The translations under genes and the position numbers were made by a program. From Stutzerimonas chloritidismutans AW-1 (GTDB lineage: Bacteria > Pseudomonadota > Gammaproteobacteria > Pseudomonadales > Pseudomonadaceae): DNA of 64,000 bases. The DNA is taken from NCBI RefSeq assembly GCF_000495915.1, contig NZ_AOFQ01000017.1:62001-126000 (forward strand), written 5' to 3'. Each line of letters starts with the position of its first letter. The first letter of the stretch is position 1. The notes under the pieces are model-generated. The model was not told the DNA's origin and searched no databases. It was given only the letters and a program-made list of their open reading frames with translations. Shown here piece by piece: positions 9,383 to 18,476 of the stretch.

Positions 9383-10584
9383 TGCCCGACCAGTTCACAG
9401 CCGCTATCGGCCGGCTTGATGTAGGCCTCGTCGCCCGGCACCGTGGCCAGCACCTTGTAGTAGTCCCAGGCGCGCTTGCTTTCCTCAGGCTTTTTCACTT
9501 CCATCAGGTAGACGTCGCTGATCAGTCGGCCATTGGCGCCTACCTTGGCGTTGCGCGCGAAAACGTCGTCCACCGGCATCTCGTGCATCGCCTTGGCGAC
9601 CGGCTCGGTGGCGTCGGTGCCGGCCTTCTCGATCGCCTTGAGGTACTGCATGACGCCGGAGTAGGTGCCGGCGTGGACCATGTTCGGCATACGGCCGGTG
9701 CGCTTGAAGAAGCGTTCGCCGAACTCGCGGGATTTGTCGTCGCGGTCCCAGTAGAAACTTTCGGTCAGGGTCAGGCCCTGGGCGGCGTCGAGGCCCAGGC
9801 CGTGCACTTCGGCGAGGGTAAAGAGCAGCGCGGCGAGGCGCTGGCCGCCGGCGACGATGCCGAACTCGGCGGCCTGCTTGATGCTGTTGGCGGTGTCCAG
9901 GCCAGCGTTGGCCAGGCCGATGACCTTGGCGCCGGAGGATTGCGCCTGCAAGAGGAACGACGAGTAATCGGTGCTCGCCAGCGGATGGCGTACCGCGCCC
10001 TTGATTTCGCCGCCCTTGGATTTGACGAACTTGCCAGTCTGCTCTTCCAGCGAGTAGCCGAAGGCGTAGTCGGCGGTGAGGAAATACCAGCTGTCGCCAC
10101 CCTGGGAAACCAGTGCGCCGCCAGTGCCGACCGCCAGCGCATGGGTGTCATAGGCCCAGTGGAAGCCATAGGGTGAGCACTGCTTGCCGGTCAGCTCCGT
10201 GGTGGCGGCGCCGGTCACCAGGTTAATCTTCTTCTTGCTCTTGGAAATGCCCTGTACCGCCAGCGCCACCGAGGACGTGGTCAGCTCCATGATCGAGTCG
10301 ACCTGCTCGCGGTCGTACCACTGCCGCGAGATGTTGGAGGCGATGTCCGGCTTGTTCTGGTGATCGGCGGTGACGATCTCGATGGGCGCGTCGAGTACCT
10401 TGCCGCCAAAGTCCTCTGCAGCCATCTTCGCTGCCTCGAACGACCACTTGCCGCCGAAATCGGCATACACGCCGGACTGCTCGTTGAGGATGCCGATCTT
10501 CACCTTGCCGTCGGAAATCTCGGCCGAGGCGGGTACGGCGACCACTGCCGTCAGGGTTGCCGCTGCGATTGCTGAAAGCTTCAT
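9379..10584 (-). CDS. Periplasmic substrate-binding protein of Liv-type importer
   Basis: A 401-residue periplasmic binding protein (Peripla_BP_6 type). The signal peptide is clear: MKLSAIAAATLTAVVAVPASA, with cleavage after ASA around residue 21. The fold begins ISDGKVKIGILNEQSGVYAD, characteristic of HAAT-family receptors. The start at 10584 has a strong AAGGAG ribosome site seven bases upstream. A possible disulfide pair is present (Cys near KQC and the C-terminal DSGCELVGQ). It resembles receptors of amide and aromatic-acid importers as much as leucine-binding LivK, so no substrate is assigned. First gene of the operon. Confidence 0.88.
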   Translation of the reverse strand: MKLSAIAAATLTAVVAVPASAEISDGKVKIGILNEQSGVYADFGGKWSFEAAKMAAEDFGGKVLDAPIEIVTADHQNKPDIASNISRQWYDREQVDSIMELTTSSVALAVQGISKSKKKINLVTGAATTELTGKQCSPYGFHWAYDTHALAVGTGGALVSQGGDSWYFLTADYAFGYSLEEQTGKFVKSKGGEIKGAVRHPLASTDYSSFLLQAQSSGAKVIGLANAGLDTANSIKQAAEFGIVAGGQRLAALLFTLAEVHGLGLDAAQGLTLTESFYWDRDDKSREFGERFFKRTGRMPNMVHAGTYSGVMQYLKAIEKAGTDATEPVAKAMHEMPVDDVFARNAKVGANGRLISDVYLMEVKKPEESKRAWDYYKVLATVPGDEAYIKPADSGCELVGQ

Positions 10585-10978
10585 GCGTATCTCCTTGCAC
10601 GGTTTGCTCGGCATACGGGTTCGCCCCATGCGAAGCGGTCCGTATGGGCGGGTTAGGGGAAAGCTGGGCAGACGGTCAGGCGCGCAATGCCGTGGATCGC
10701 CGGCGGGCTGAATGCAGCGGCCAGGCATTGATGCACGCACGGCGAACGCACTCGTGCGCGGGGCATCACGTCGTCGTGGAAAGTCGCAGAGATGGGAGCT
10801 GGAAAGCGGGACCAGAAACGAGTCGAAGCGAGGCTCATGGGCGTCTTCTTCTTATTGTTGTTCTGGCTCTAAACGTAGCAGGGGTTTGCAAGGACGCAAC
10901 CTGATGGTGGCGTGCCGATCAGTGATGCTGTGCCTGCATGCACCCGAGCCGTCGGGCGCAGGCGGGCAGAGATGCGCT
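10585..10978. other. 394-bp leader/intergenic region upstream of liv operon
   Basis: No gene is supported in this gap. Reading towards the liv operon it contains an A-rich run (10845-10862), then an ATG (10838) opening a 61-codon frame that closes at 10653. That frame has ordinary GC-rich composition and no recognisable domain, so it is not called as a gene. The region must hold the promoters for the liv operon and possibly mRNA-leader control. No confident -35/-10 pair was found. Confidence 0.5.
10845..10862 (-). promoter_or_regulatory. A-rich Hfq/Crc-like (AAnAAnAA) motif in liv leader
   Basis: On the minus strand the sequence reads AACAACAATAAGAAGAAG, several overlapping matches to the AAnAAnAA catabolite-activity motif bound by Hfq with Crc in Pseudomonas. 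It lies six bases before an ATG (10838) and about 260 bases before the binding-protein start. Crc itself is encoded at 54217-54996. That it is functional is inference, and an ordinary purine-rich ribosome site is the alternative. Confidence 0.4.
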
Positions 10979-11791
10979 TCAGCGCGCGATCAGGATGTCG
11001 CAGGGCGGGTTGTCGATAAACTGCCGGGCGAGGCTGCCAAGCAGAGCGCTGCTCAGTTCACCGCGGCTGTGACTGCCAAGGGCCAGCAGCTGCGGTTGCA
11101 GGTCGCGTAGCGCCTCGTCCATGCAATTGTTGCGCTCGCCCTGATGCAGGCTGTAGCTCAGCAGCGCGCCGGTATCCGGCAGCTGCGGCTGGATATCTTC
11201 GATCAGCTGGTCGAACAGCTCCTGCTGCAGTGACAGACCTTCGTAATCGGGGCCGTGTACTTCGGCCATCTCGTCGATGTGCAGAGCGTGCAGCTCGGCA
11301 CCTTCGCCCAGCAACTCCCAGGCGCAGTGCATGGCGCGCGTGGCGCAGCGGGAGAAATCCAGCGCAGCCACGGCGCGATGATACGGGGCCTCTGCCGGGG
11401 TGATAGCCAGCAACAGCGGCGCCCGGCTTTCCAGCATGACGCGCTCCAGCGTGGTGCCGGCGAATCCCTGGCTCGACCCCTTGTGATGGCGGCCCAGCAC
11501 CAGCAGATCGGCCTCCAGCCCCTCGGCCTGGGTGAGGATCTCCTCCACCGGCTGCCCGCGGCGAATCCAGGGTTCGAGCTGACCCAGCCCGTTCTCCTGC
11601 AGGCGTTGCTGCAGGAGTGCGCGTGCCTGCTGTTCGTCGCTCCCGGCGTCGCGCTCGTCGAGTACGTAAAGCAGGCTGATGCGAGCACCGGTCTGGCGCG
11701 CCAGGCCGGCGGCACGTTGCAGCGCGAGATCGGCGTCCGGGCTGAGATCGTGGGCGACAAGAATGTGCTGAACCCGATTGTGCTGAAGCAT
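10979..11791 (-). CDS. Tandem-domain universal stress protein
   Basis: A 270-residue cytosolic protein with two UspA domains. The first spans about residues 5-140 and holds ADLLVLGRHHKGSSQGFAG; the second spans about 142-270 and ends LALGSHSRGELSSALLGSLA, the G-x2-G-x9-G(S) type ATP-binding loop. The start at 11791 begins MLQHNRVQHILVAHDLS, placing the first beta-strand correctly; an upstream extension is not protein-like. Divergent from the response-regulator gene. Likely involved in stress survival, but the exact role is unknown. Confidence 0.88.
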   Translation of the reverse strand: MLQHNRVQHILVAHDLSPDADLALQRAAGLARQTGARISLLYVLDERDAGSDEQQARALLQQRLQENGLGQLEPWIRRGQPVEEILTQAEGLEADLLVLGRHHKGSSQGFAGTTLERVMLESRAPLLLAITPAEAPYHRAVAALDFSRCATRAMHCAWELLGEGAELHALHIDEMAEVHGPDYEGLSLQQELFDQLIEDIQPQLPDTGALLSYSLHQGERNNCMDEALRDLQPQLLALGSHSRGELSSALLGSLARQFIDNPPCDILIAR

Positions 11792-11970
11792 GGGCGGCCT
11801 CGCGAAGCTGGCGAAAGGCGCAAGTATGCCGTGGCCGCGGGGGCATGTCCCGCCCGTGACCCGCGTCGCTGGGTTGATCGGGCGCAACAACTTCACGGGC
11901 AATGGCCACTCGTGCTTTTGTCGATCCGATCCTGCGGCTATGCTTGCCGGCATTCGAGCAGGAGTTAAGG

Positions 11971-12879
11971 ATGAGCAAGGTCAGTGTGCTGGTGGTGGAT
12001 GACGCGCCCTTTATCAGGGATCTGGTGAAGAAGGCGCTCCGTAGTCACTTTCCCGGCATTCGCATCGAGGATGCGGTCAACGGGCGCAAGGCCCAGCAAA
12101 TACTCAGCCGTGAGCGCTTCGACCTGATCCTCTGTGATTGGGAAATGCCGGAGATGTCAGGTCTGGAGCTGCTGACCTGGTGCCGCACGCAGGATGCGCT
12201 GAAGACCACGCCGTTCATCATGGTCACCAGCCGTGGCGACAAGGAGAACGTGGTACAGGCCATTCAGGCCGGCGTTTCGGATTTCATCGGCAAGCCGTTT
12301 TCCAACGAACAGCTCACCAGCAAGGTACGCAAGGCCCTCGGCCGCGCCGGCAAGCTGGATGCCCTGGCCGCCAGCGCGCCGACGCGAACTCTGGCGACCG
12401 GCATGGCCAACGACTCGCTGGCCGCGCTGACGGGCGGCAAGGCCGAGGTGGTACGACCCGCCGCTCCGGCCGCCGACGCCAAGGCCTCGCCGCTGATTCA
12501 GCCCAGTGCAGCGCCTGCCAGCGCACCAGCCGGTGCCGCGTCTGGTCGCGGGCAGGGCCAGTTGCGCCTGGCCAACGGCAGTGTCGCCTGCGTGATCAAG
12601 GCGCTGAGCCTCAAGGAAGCGCTGCTGGTGGTCAAACGCGGCGAGCAGTTGCCGCAGGTGCTGGAAAGCGCCGTGCTCGATCTCGAGCAGGGCGAGGGCG
12701 GTGAGGTCGCCCGTCTCAATGGCTACCTGCATGCCGTCGCCGCGTTCGAACCCAAGCCCGACAGCGAGTGGCTGCAGCTGTCGTTCCGCTTCGTTGATCG
12801 CGATCCGCAGAAGATGGACTACCTGTCGCGCCTGATCGCCCGTGGTACCGCGCAGCGGCACTTCGTTCCAGGCGCCTGA
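11971..12879 (+). CDS. Response regulator with PilZ-like C-terminal region
   Basis: A 302-residue protein with a CheY-type receiver (about residues 4-125) carrying the acidic pair D10-D11, the phospho-acceptor D56 (LILCDWEMP), a Thr/Ser in MVTSRG and the Lys in FIGKPF. An Ala/Pro-rich linker follows (about 126-205), then a C-terminal 100-residue domain (GQLRLANGSVACVIKALSL... to FVPGA) whose pattern weakly recalls PilZ-type output domains. No cognate kinase is adjacent. The start at 11971 has AGGAGTTAAGG just upstream. Output mechanism is inferred only; no DNA-binding domain is seen. Confidence 0.8.
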   Translation: MSKVSVLVVDDAPFIRDLVKKALRSHFPGIRIEDAVNGRKAQQILSRERFDLILCDWEMPEMSGLELLTWCRTQDALKTTPFIMVTSRGDKENVVQAIQAGVSDFIGKPFSNEQLTSKVRKALGRAGKLDALAASAPTRTLATGMANDSLAALTGGKAEVVRPAAPAADAKASPLIQPSAAPASAPAGAASGRGQGQLRLANGSVACVIKALSLKEALLVVKRGEQLPQVLESAVLDLEQGEGGEVARLNGYLHAVAAFEPKPDSEWLQLSFRFVDRDPQKMDYLSRLIARGTAQRHFVPGA

Positions 12880-12887
12880 TTCGACCC

Positions 12888-12914
12888 GGCCAGGTGACCG
12901 TTCGGCGCCTGGCC
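12888..12914 (+). terminator. Weak stem-loop after response regulator
   Basis: GGCCAGG (12888-12894) can pair with CCTGGCC (12908-12914) around a 13-base loop, nine bases after the response-regulator stop. No T-run follows, so it is at best a weak or Rho-assisted terminator. Confidence 0.25.
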
Positions 12915-13023
12915 ACGCAGACAAACTGACGAGCATCACACCCCGACGGTCGGTGGCTCGCACAGGTTCTTCGGCACTGCTAGTCTTCCCGCTCCAACAC
13001 TATAACCACTAGAAACTGCCGTT

Positions 13024-13920
13024 ATGCTGGGGCGCATTCTTCTGTTGCTCGGGCTGCCGCTGCTGGCTACGCCGGCGCTGGCCCTGACCATCTACAAATA
13101 CACCGACGCCAATGGGGTCGTGACCTACAGCGACCAGGCTGCGCCTGGCGCGCAGGTTTTCGTCTTCAGTGACCGCATGGTGGAAAAGCTCGACACCCAG
13201 GTCAAACTGGAAACCCGCAAGCACGCGGCGGGCGAGACGCTGCTGGTGCGTAACGACCTGTTCGCGCCGGTCGATATCGAGCTGAAGCTGGAAAACGTCG
13301 TCAATGCCGTCGGCGCACCGGCCAAGCCGATTCGTTGGGTATTGCCGCCGCGCAGTCAGATTCGGCTGGCCACGCTGGCCCCGCGCGATGCCAGCAAGCC
13401 ACTCAAATACACGCCCAAGCTTCGCCATGCCTTAGGCGATCCGCGCCTGCTGCCCAAACCTTACAAGTATCCGCTGCCATGGCGCGGCGGTCCGTTCCGC
13501 CTGACCCAGGGCGCCAACGGCCAGTACAGCCATTTCACGCCGAAGGGCCGCTATGCGGTCGACATCGCCATGCCCGAAGGCACGCCCATCGTCTCCGCGC
13601 GCGGCGGCATGGTGGTGAAGATCGAGAACGAGCAGAGCGGGCGGGGCAACAATCCGGCCGGCAACTTCGTGCGCATCATGCATGACGACGGCACCATGGG
13701 CGTCTACCTGCACCTGATGAAAGGGTCGGTAGCGGTGCGCGAGGGACAGCGCGTCGAGAGTGGTACGCGTATCGCGCGTTCCGGCAATACCGGCAACAGC
13801 ACCGGGCCGCACCTGCACTTCGTGGTGCAGCGCAACGTCGGCCTGGCGATCGAGTCGATTCCCTTCGACTTCTCGCAGCCGGTCAACAGCCTGCCGAATT
13901 TCGCCGTGGGGGGTGAGTAG
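13024..13920 (+). CDS. M23 peptidase with N-terminal DUF4124
   Basis: A 298-residue exported protein. A signal peptide (residues 1-20, ending PALA) is followed by a DUF4124-type motif IYKYTDANGVVTYSDQ, then a C-terminal LytM/M23 fold (about 150-290). Zinc ligands can be placed as His in YSHF, Asp in YAVDIAMP and the second His of PHLHF. Relative to the classic HxxxD motif, the residue four before the Asp is Arg, with the His further upstream; this fits a known-looking M23 variant rather than loss of metal. Likely a cell-wall endopeptidase or an activator of amidases. Substrate unknown. Confidence 0.85.
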   Translation: MLGRILLLLGLPLLATPALALTIYKYTDANGVVTYSDQAAPGAQVFVFSDRMVEKLDTQVKLETRKHAAGETLLVRNDLFAPVDIELKLENVVNAVGAPAKPIRWVLPPRSQIRLATLAPRDASKPLKYTPKLRHALGDPRLLPKPYKYPLPWRGGPFRLTQGANGQYSHFTPKGRYAVDIAMPEGTPIVSARGGMVVKIENEQSGRGNNPAGNFVRIMHDDGTMGVYLHLMKGSVAVREGQRVESGTRIARSGNTGNSTGPHLHFVVQRNVGLAIESIPFDFSQPVNSLPNFAVGGE

Positions 13921-13972
13921 CCGCGCTGGCCGCTCACCGGTCCGTTTATGACAGGTCGGCAATTTCAGCAAC

Positions 13973-14734
13973 TCAGAATGCCAGGCCGACCTTCAAACCG
14001 ACCTGTTCCTGCTTGAGCTTGCTGTTTTCGGCAAACTCGCTGTCACTGTCGATCTCGTAGCGGGTCTGGGTGTAGTACAGGCTGGTGCTGATTGGCATGT
14101 TGTTGATGCCCTTGTTCCACAGCACGCTCAGCTCACCGTAGGGGTTGACCTTGTCCTTGAGGTCGACGGTGTCGCTTTCGCCGCCAACCTTCAGCTTGCT
14201 GTCCGCTTCAATGGAATAGCGGGCGCCCACTTCAAGGCGCACGGTGTAGTCGGGCGTCAGGTAGTTGTAGCCGATACCTGCCTTGGCGAATGGCGAGCGG
14301 GTGGTCAGCTTGACGTCTTCCTCGAATATGCCGACGCGCACGTCATCCTGCTCGATGCGTCCCCAGTCGTAGCCGCCGCCGACAATCAGGTCGACATAGT
14401 TGTTGGTACTCAGGGCTGCGCGCAGGCCCAGGTCGAGATCGGCGCGAGCGGACAGATATTCCACATCGTCTTTTTCACGGTACTGACCTTCGATTCCGGC
14501 CTGGTAGATGAAGCCTTCCTGTCCGGTCATCTTGTTGCCGAAGTTGTAGTACAGCCCGCCCTGGTTGAGGTGCTCCTTGTCGCTTTCGTCGTTCACGGTC
14601 AGCTTGTACTGATTGTGCGAGCCAATGACGCCGAACGTGGAGATTGGGCCGGTGGCCGATTGAGCGAAAGCCTGAGAGGTGGCTGCCAGGCACAGGGCCA
14701 AGGCGGTTGTGGTAGTCAAACCATTGATGCGCAT
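13973..14734 (-). CDS. Small outer-membrane beta-barrel protein
   Basis: A 253-residue exported protein with a signal peptide (cleavage after AFA near residue 25) and alternating amphipathic strands. Examples are LYYNFGNK, GIEGQYRE, DLIVGGGYDW, VRLEVGARYS and STSLYYTQTRYEI. The C-terminal residue is Phe (VGLKVGLAF), the usual outer-membrane sorting signal. Length suggests about ten to twelve strands. No specific family could be named. It is monocistronic, with an AT-rich 190-bp upstream region (14735-14925), unlike its GC-rich surroundings, which probably holds its promoter. Confidence 0.7.
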   Translation of the reverse strand: MRINGLTTTTALALCLAATSQAFAQSATGPISTFGVIGSHNQYKLTVNDESDKEHLNQGGLYYNFGNKMTGQEGFIYQAGIEGQYREKDDVEYLSARADLDLGLRAALSTNNYVDLIVGGGYDWGRIEQDDVRVGIFEEDVKLTTRSPFAKAGIGYNYLTPDYTVRLEVGARYSIEADSKLKVGGESDTVDLKDKVNPYGELSVLWNKGINNMPISTSLYYTQTRYEIDSDSEFAENSKLKQEQVGLKVGLAF

Positions 14735-14925
14735 GCGGGAAGCTCCATCGTCATTCGATAAGAAATCGGTGGCGGCTCAAGCGAGCCGCTTATGGCGTGG
14801 ACTGGCGCTGTCTGAAAATAATTCTGCGTATCACGATGGGCGGTCGTTAATACTTGTAAATCAAGGATTAGCGAGCGGTATGTAAATAAAAAGGTAACTA
14901 TGGTTGGCCAGCAATGGCGGGCGTT

Positions 14926-16269
14926 CTATCCCGGAAAACGAAGAACCTTGGCCAAGACGATCTTCGGTCCGCGCATCTTCTTGATGACTATCTGCAGGCC
15001 ATCGACCTGAAGCACTTCGTCTTCATCGGGGACACGTTTCAGCGTCTCGTAAACCAGACCGGCAAGGGTTTCAGCCTCGACGTGATCGAGATCGATCTCC
15101 AGCAGGCGCTCCAGCTTGAACAGCGGGGTGTCGCCGCGGACCAGCAGCTTGCCGGGCTGGTAGGCAAGCACGCCGCGTTCGGTCTTGCGATGTTCGTCCT
15201 GGATGTCGCCAACCAGCACTTCGAGCACGTCTTCCATGGTCAGGAAGCCAATCACCTTGTGGTCGCCTTCCTCGACCAGTACGAAATGCGCCCCTCCCTG
15301 ACGAAACTGCTCGAGCAGGCTGGCCAGCGGCATGTGCTTGGACACCCGTTCCAGTGGGCGCAGCAGCTCGTTCAGGCAGAAGTGCTCGGGCAGGTGATCA
15401 TCGGCGGCCAGCGCCAGCAGCAGATCCTTGATGTGCAGCAAGCCGACGTACTCGCCCTGCTGGTTGTCGTAGACAGGGTAGCGGCTGTACTTGTGGCGGC
15501 GAATGACCTCGAGGACCTCGCTCAGCGGCGCATCGTGCTCGAGTTGCAGCAGGTCCTCGCGGGAGTTGGCCCAGTCAACGACTTCCAGCTCGCTCATTTC
15601 CACCGCCGAGGCCAGCACCTGGATCTGCTGGTTGCCGGGGTCGCGGGCGCGGTTGGAATGCAGGATCAGCTTGAGCTCGTCGCGGCTGTAGTGATGATCG
15701 TGGTGCGCCCCCGGCTCGCCCTGGCCGGCAATGCGCAGAATGGCGTTGGCACTGGCATTGAGCAGGTAGATGGCCGGGTACATCAGCCAGTAGAACAGGT
15801 ACAGCGGAACGGCCGTCCACAGCGATAGCAGCTCCGGCTTGCGGATCGCCCAGGACTTCGGTGCCAGCTCACCAACCACGATATGCAGGTAGGAAATGAT
15901 GAAGAAGGCAGTGAAGAAAGCGATGCCGTGCACCAGCGCCTGGGACTGGATGCCGATGCTGGCCAGCAGCGGTTCGAGCAGGTGCGCGAACGCCGGCTCG
16001 CCGACCCAGCCGAGGCCGAGCGAAGCGAGGGTGATGCCTAGCTGGCAGGCCGAAAGGTAGGCGTCGAGCTGAGCGTGAACGGTGCGCAGAATGTGCCCGC
16101 GCCAGCCGTGCCGGCTGGCAATCGCTTCCACCTTGGTGGAGCGCAGCTTGACCATGGCGAACTCGGCGGCAACGAAGAAGCCGTTGAGCAGCACGAGGAA
16201 CAGGGCAAAGAGAATCAGACCGAAATCGGCGAAATAGGACGAGGCGGCGTAACTGGGGGAGGGGTCCAT
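14926..16269 (-). CDS. CNNM/CorC-type (hemolysin-family) membrane protein
   Basis: A 447-residue protein with the DUF21 transmembrane domain (about residues 15-190, at least three helices, beginning FGLILFALFLVLLNGFFVAAEFAMV). A CBS-domain pair (about 215-340) and a C-terminal CorC_HlyC domain (about 355-440) follow. Members of this family transport or sense divalent cations such as Mg2+ or Co2+; the old hemolysin label is misleading. A short distance separates it from phoR, which is on the same strand upstream, but it is probably a separate unit. Confidence 0.88.
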   Translation of the reverse strand: MDPSPSYAASSYFADFGLILFALFLVLLNGFFVAAEFAMVKLRSTKVEAIASRHGWRGHILRTVHAQLDAYLSACQLGITLASLGLGWVGEPAFAHLLEPLLASIGIQSQALVHGIAFFTAFFIISYLHIVVGELAPKSWAIRKPELLSLWTAVPLYLFYWLMYPAIYLLNASANAILRIAGQGEPGAHHDHHYSRDELKLILHSNRARDPGNQQIQVLASAVEMSELEVVDWANSREDLLQLEHDAPLSEVLEVIRRHKYSRYPVYDNQQGEYVGLLHIKDLLLALAADDHLPEHFCLNELLRPLERVSKHMPLASLLEQFRQGGAHFVLVEEGDHKVIGFLTMEDVLEVLVGDIQDEHRKTERGVLAYQPGKLLVRGDTPLFKLERLLEIDLDHVEAETLAGLVYETLKRVPDEDEVLQVDGLQIVIKKMRGPKIVLAKVLRFPG

Positions 16270-16367
16270 GAAGGGGTCGGGTAGCCAATGATCGCGACAG
16301 GATGGCGGCGGCGGGCCGGCTTTTCAAGCGATGAGCCGGGATTTTTCCGGCTCGCGCTGGCAGCGGG

Positions 16368-17678
16368 TCAGCGTTCGGACACCTGGCTGTTCTGGAAGTG
16401 GCAGGAGAAGCGGCTGCCTTGGCCAGGTGTACTGCTGATATCCAGGCGGCCCTGGTGGCGCAGCAGCACGTGCTTGACGATGGCCAGCCCCAGTCCCGTG
16501 CCGCCGGTGCTGCTGGCACGGCTGGAGTCGACGCGGTAGAAACGCTCGGTCAGGCGTGGCAAATGCTTCTGCTCGATACCGATACCGCTGTCCTCGACAC
16601 TGAGGTGCGCACCGACCTCGTCGGCCCACCAGCGCACATGCACACTGCCGCCATCGGGTGTGTACTTCACCGCATTGAACACCAGGTTGGAGAAGGCGCT
16701 GCGCAGCTCCGTCTCGCTGCCCTTGAGCAGCAGCGCCGGGTCGGCATCGAGGCTGATCAGGTGGCCGCGGCTGCCAGATAGTGCGCGGGCATCGCTGATG
16801 ATCGATTGCAGCAGCAGGCCCACCGCCACCGGCTGGTTGTCGGTCGGGCGACTGCTGGTTTCCAGACGAGCCAGCAGGAGTAGGTCGTTGAGCAGGTGCT
16901 GCATGCGCCCGGCCTGCTGATTCATCTGCTGCAGCGCCCGGAGCCAGCGCGGGTTCACCGCATCGGCGTTTTCCAGCAGTGTCTCCAGATAGCCGGCGAT
17001 GACGGTGAGCGGCGTGCGCAACTCGTGGGATACGTTGGCGACGAAGTCTTTGCGCATCTGCTCCAGCTGGTGCAGGCGGGTGACGTCGCGGACCAGCAGC
17101 AGGTGCTCGCGGTTGCCGTAGCGGGTGATGTTGAACTGCAGGCGAATGCGGTCGTCGACGGGCGAGGCCAGCTCAAGCGGCTGGTCGTAGTTGCCGCCGT
17201 CGAAGTACTCCTTGAACGCCGGATGACGCACCAGGTTGCCGATCGGATGACCGGCGTCCTGCGGCTTCTTGAGCCCCAGTAGGCGGTTGGCGGCGGGGTT
17301 CCACCATTCCAGGTTGCCGTCGCTGTCGAGCATGATCACCGCATCCTTGAGTGCCGCGGTAGAGCCCTGGGCGCGATCGATGATGCCTTGCAGTTCGCCG
17401 CGCAGGCGCAGGTCGCGGCGCTGCATCTGGTAGAGATTGTCGAACACATCGCCCCAGATCCCGGCCGAGTCCGGTGGCGGCTCATCGGGGTCGGCACGGT
17501 GCAGCCAGCGCTGCAGGCGTAGCAGCTGGCGCAGGGTCCAGATGAGATAGCCGCTCAGGCCAAGGACCAGCGCCCAGGCATATTCGCCGGTCAGCAGTCC
17601 CAGCAGCAGGCAGCCGCCCAGCAGAAGCAGCAGGCGACGCACGAGGGCTCCTTGCCAGTCCTGATTCAACCGATGCAC
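16368..17678 (-). CDS. phoR: Phosphate regulon sensor kinase PhoR
   Basis: A 436-residue membrane histidine kinase that phosphorylates PhoB when phosphate is scarce. Two N-terminal hydrophobic helices (about 14-30 and 34-48) form the anchor, followed by a PAS domain (about 95-205), the HisKA box FVANVSHELRTPL with phospho-acceptor His218, and HATPase motifs NAVKYTPDGG and GGTGLGLAIV. The proposed start is GTG at 17678, giving the standard PhoR length. It lies 59 bp after phoB on the same strand. Full-length and intact. Confidence 0.95.
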   Translation of the reverse strand: MHRLNQDWQGALVRRLLLLLGGCLLLGLLTGEYAWALVLGLSGYLIWTLRQLLRLQRWLHRADPDEPPPDSAGIWGDVFDNLYQMQRRDLRLRGELQGIIDRAQGSTAALKDAVIMLDSDGNLEWWNPAANRLLGLKKPQDAGHPIGNLVRHPAFKEYFDGGNYDQPLELASPVDDRIRLQFNITRYGNREHLLLVRDVTRLHQLEQMRKDFVANVSHELRTPLTVIAGYLETLLENADAVNPRWLRALQQMNQQAGRMQHLLNDLLLLARLETSSRPTDNQPVAVGLLLQSIISDARALSGSRGHLISLDADPALLLKGSETELRSAFSNLVFNAVKYTPDGGSVHVRWWADEVGAHLSVEDSGIGIEQKHLPRLTERFYRVDSSRASSTGGTGLGLAIVKHVLLRHQGRLDISSTPGQGSRFSCHFQNSQVSER

Positions 17679-17737
17679 TCCAGAGAGGTGGCGATGATGG
17701 GATGGATGACGCCGGGACTCATGCGCACCCGGCGCGC

Positions 17738-18427
17738 TCAGCTTTTGCTGGAGAAACGATAACCGGTGCCGCGTACCGTCTGCACCAGGTTCTCGTAGGC
17801 CTCACCGAGCGCCTTGCGCAGCCGACGGATATGCACATCGACAGTGCGCTCCTCGACATAGACATTGCCGCCCCAGACCTGATCGAGCAGCTGGCTGCGG
17901 GTGTAGGCGCGCTCCTGGTGGGTCATGAAGAATTGCAGCAGACGGTATTCGGTGGGGCCCATCTCGGCCGGTTTGCCGTCGATGGTGACGCGGTGGCTGA
18001 TCGGGTCGAGCAGCAGGCCACCGATCTCGATCGGCGACTCGCTGTCCACCGGCGTCGCACGGCGCAGCACGGCCTTCAGGCGCGCTACCAGCTCGCGCGG
18101 TGAGAAGGGTTTGGTGATGTAGTCGTCGGCGCCGACTTCCAGACCCTGAATCTTGTTGTCCTCTTCACCCTTGGCGGTAAGCATGATGATTGGCGTGTCG
18201 GCGGTCAGCTCGTCACGCTTGAGGCGGCGGGCCAGTTCGATGCCGGAGGTGCCGGGCAGCATCCAGTCAAGCAGGATCAGATCCGGCTTGCGGTCGATGA
18301 TCAGCGCGTGGGCCTGCTGGGTGTTCTCTGCTTCGAGACAGTCATAGCCGGCCATTTCCAGGGCGACGACGATCATCTCCCGGATCGGCGCCTCGTCATC
18401 GACGATCAGTATGCTCTTGCCGTTCAT
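17738..18427 (-). CDS. phoB: Phosphate regulon response regulator PhoB
   Basis: A 229-residue OmpR-family regulator. Receiver domain with D10-D11 and phospho-acceptor D54 ([10 protein letters not shown]), Lys in [11 protein letters not shown]-terminal winged helix (about 130-228) with the recognition segment [16 protein letters not shown] and the wing TVRGTGYRF. The start at 18427 matches the conserved [12 protein letters not shown]; upstream in-frame codons are not conserved-looking. First gene of phoBR. A candidate Pho box lies 50 bp upstream, consistent with autoregulation. Confidence 0.96.
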   Translation of the reverse strand: MNGKSILIVDDEAPIREMIVVALEMAGYDCLEAENTQQAHALIIDRKPDLILLDWMLPGTSGIELARRLKRDELTADTPIIMLTAKGEEDNKIQGLEVGADDYITKPFSPRELVARLKAVLRRATPVDSESPIEIGGLLLDPISHRVTIDGKPAEMGPTEYRLLQFFMTHQERAYTRSQLLDQVWGGNVYVEERTVDVHIRRLRKALGEAYENLVQTVRGTGYRFSSKS

Positions 18428-18476
18428 GGTCAAGCCTCGGGTCTGTTCTTGTCGTCCGGCATTAGATAACGGAATT

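Noticed and set aside
10653-10838. 61-codon frame in the liv leader considered as a small gene
   Set aside because: Although preceded by a purine-rich run, no conserved motif, signal peptide or membrane helix is visible. Kept only as a finding.
12157-12963. 268-codon minus-strand frame antisense to the response regulator
   Set aside because: The plus-strand receiver motifs are unambiguous and the antisense frame shows only low-complexity Gly/Gln/Arg content.
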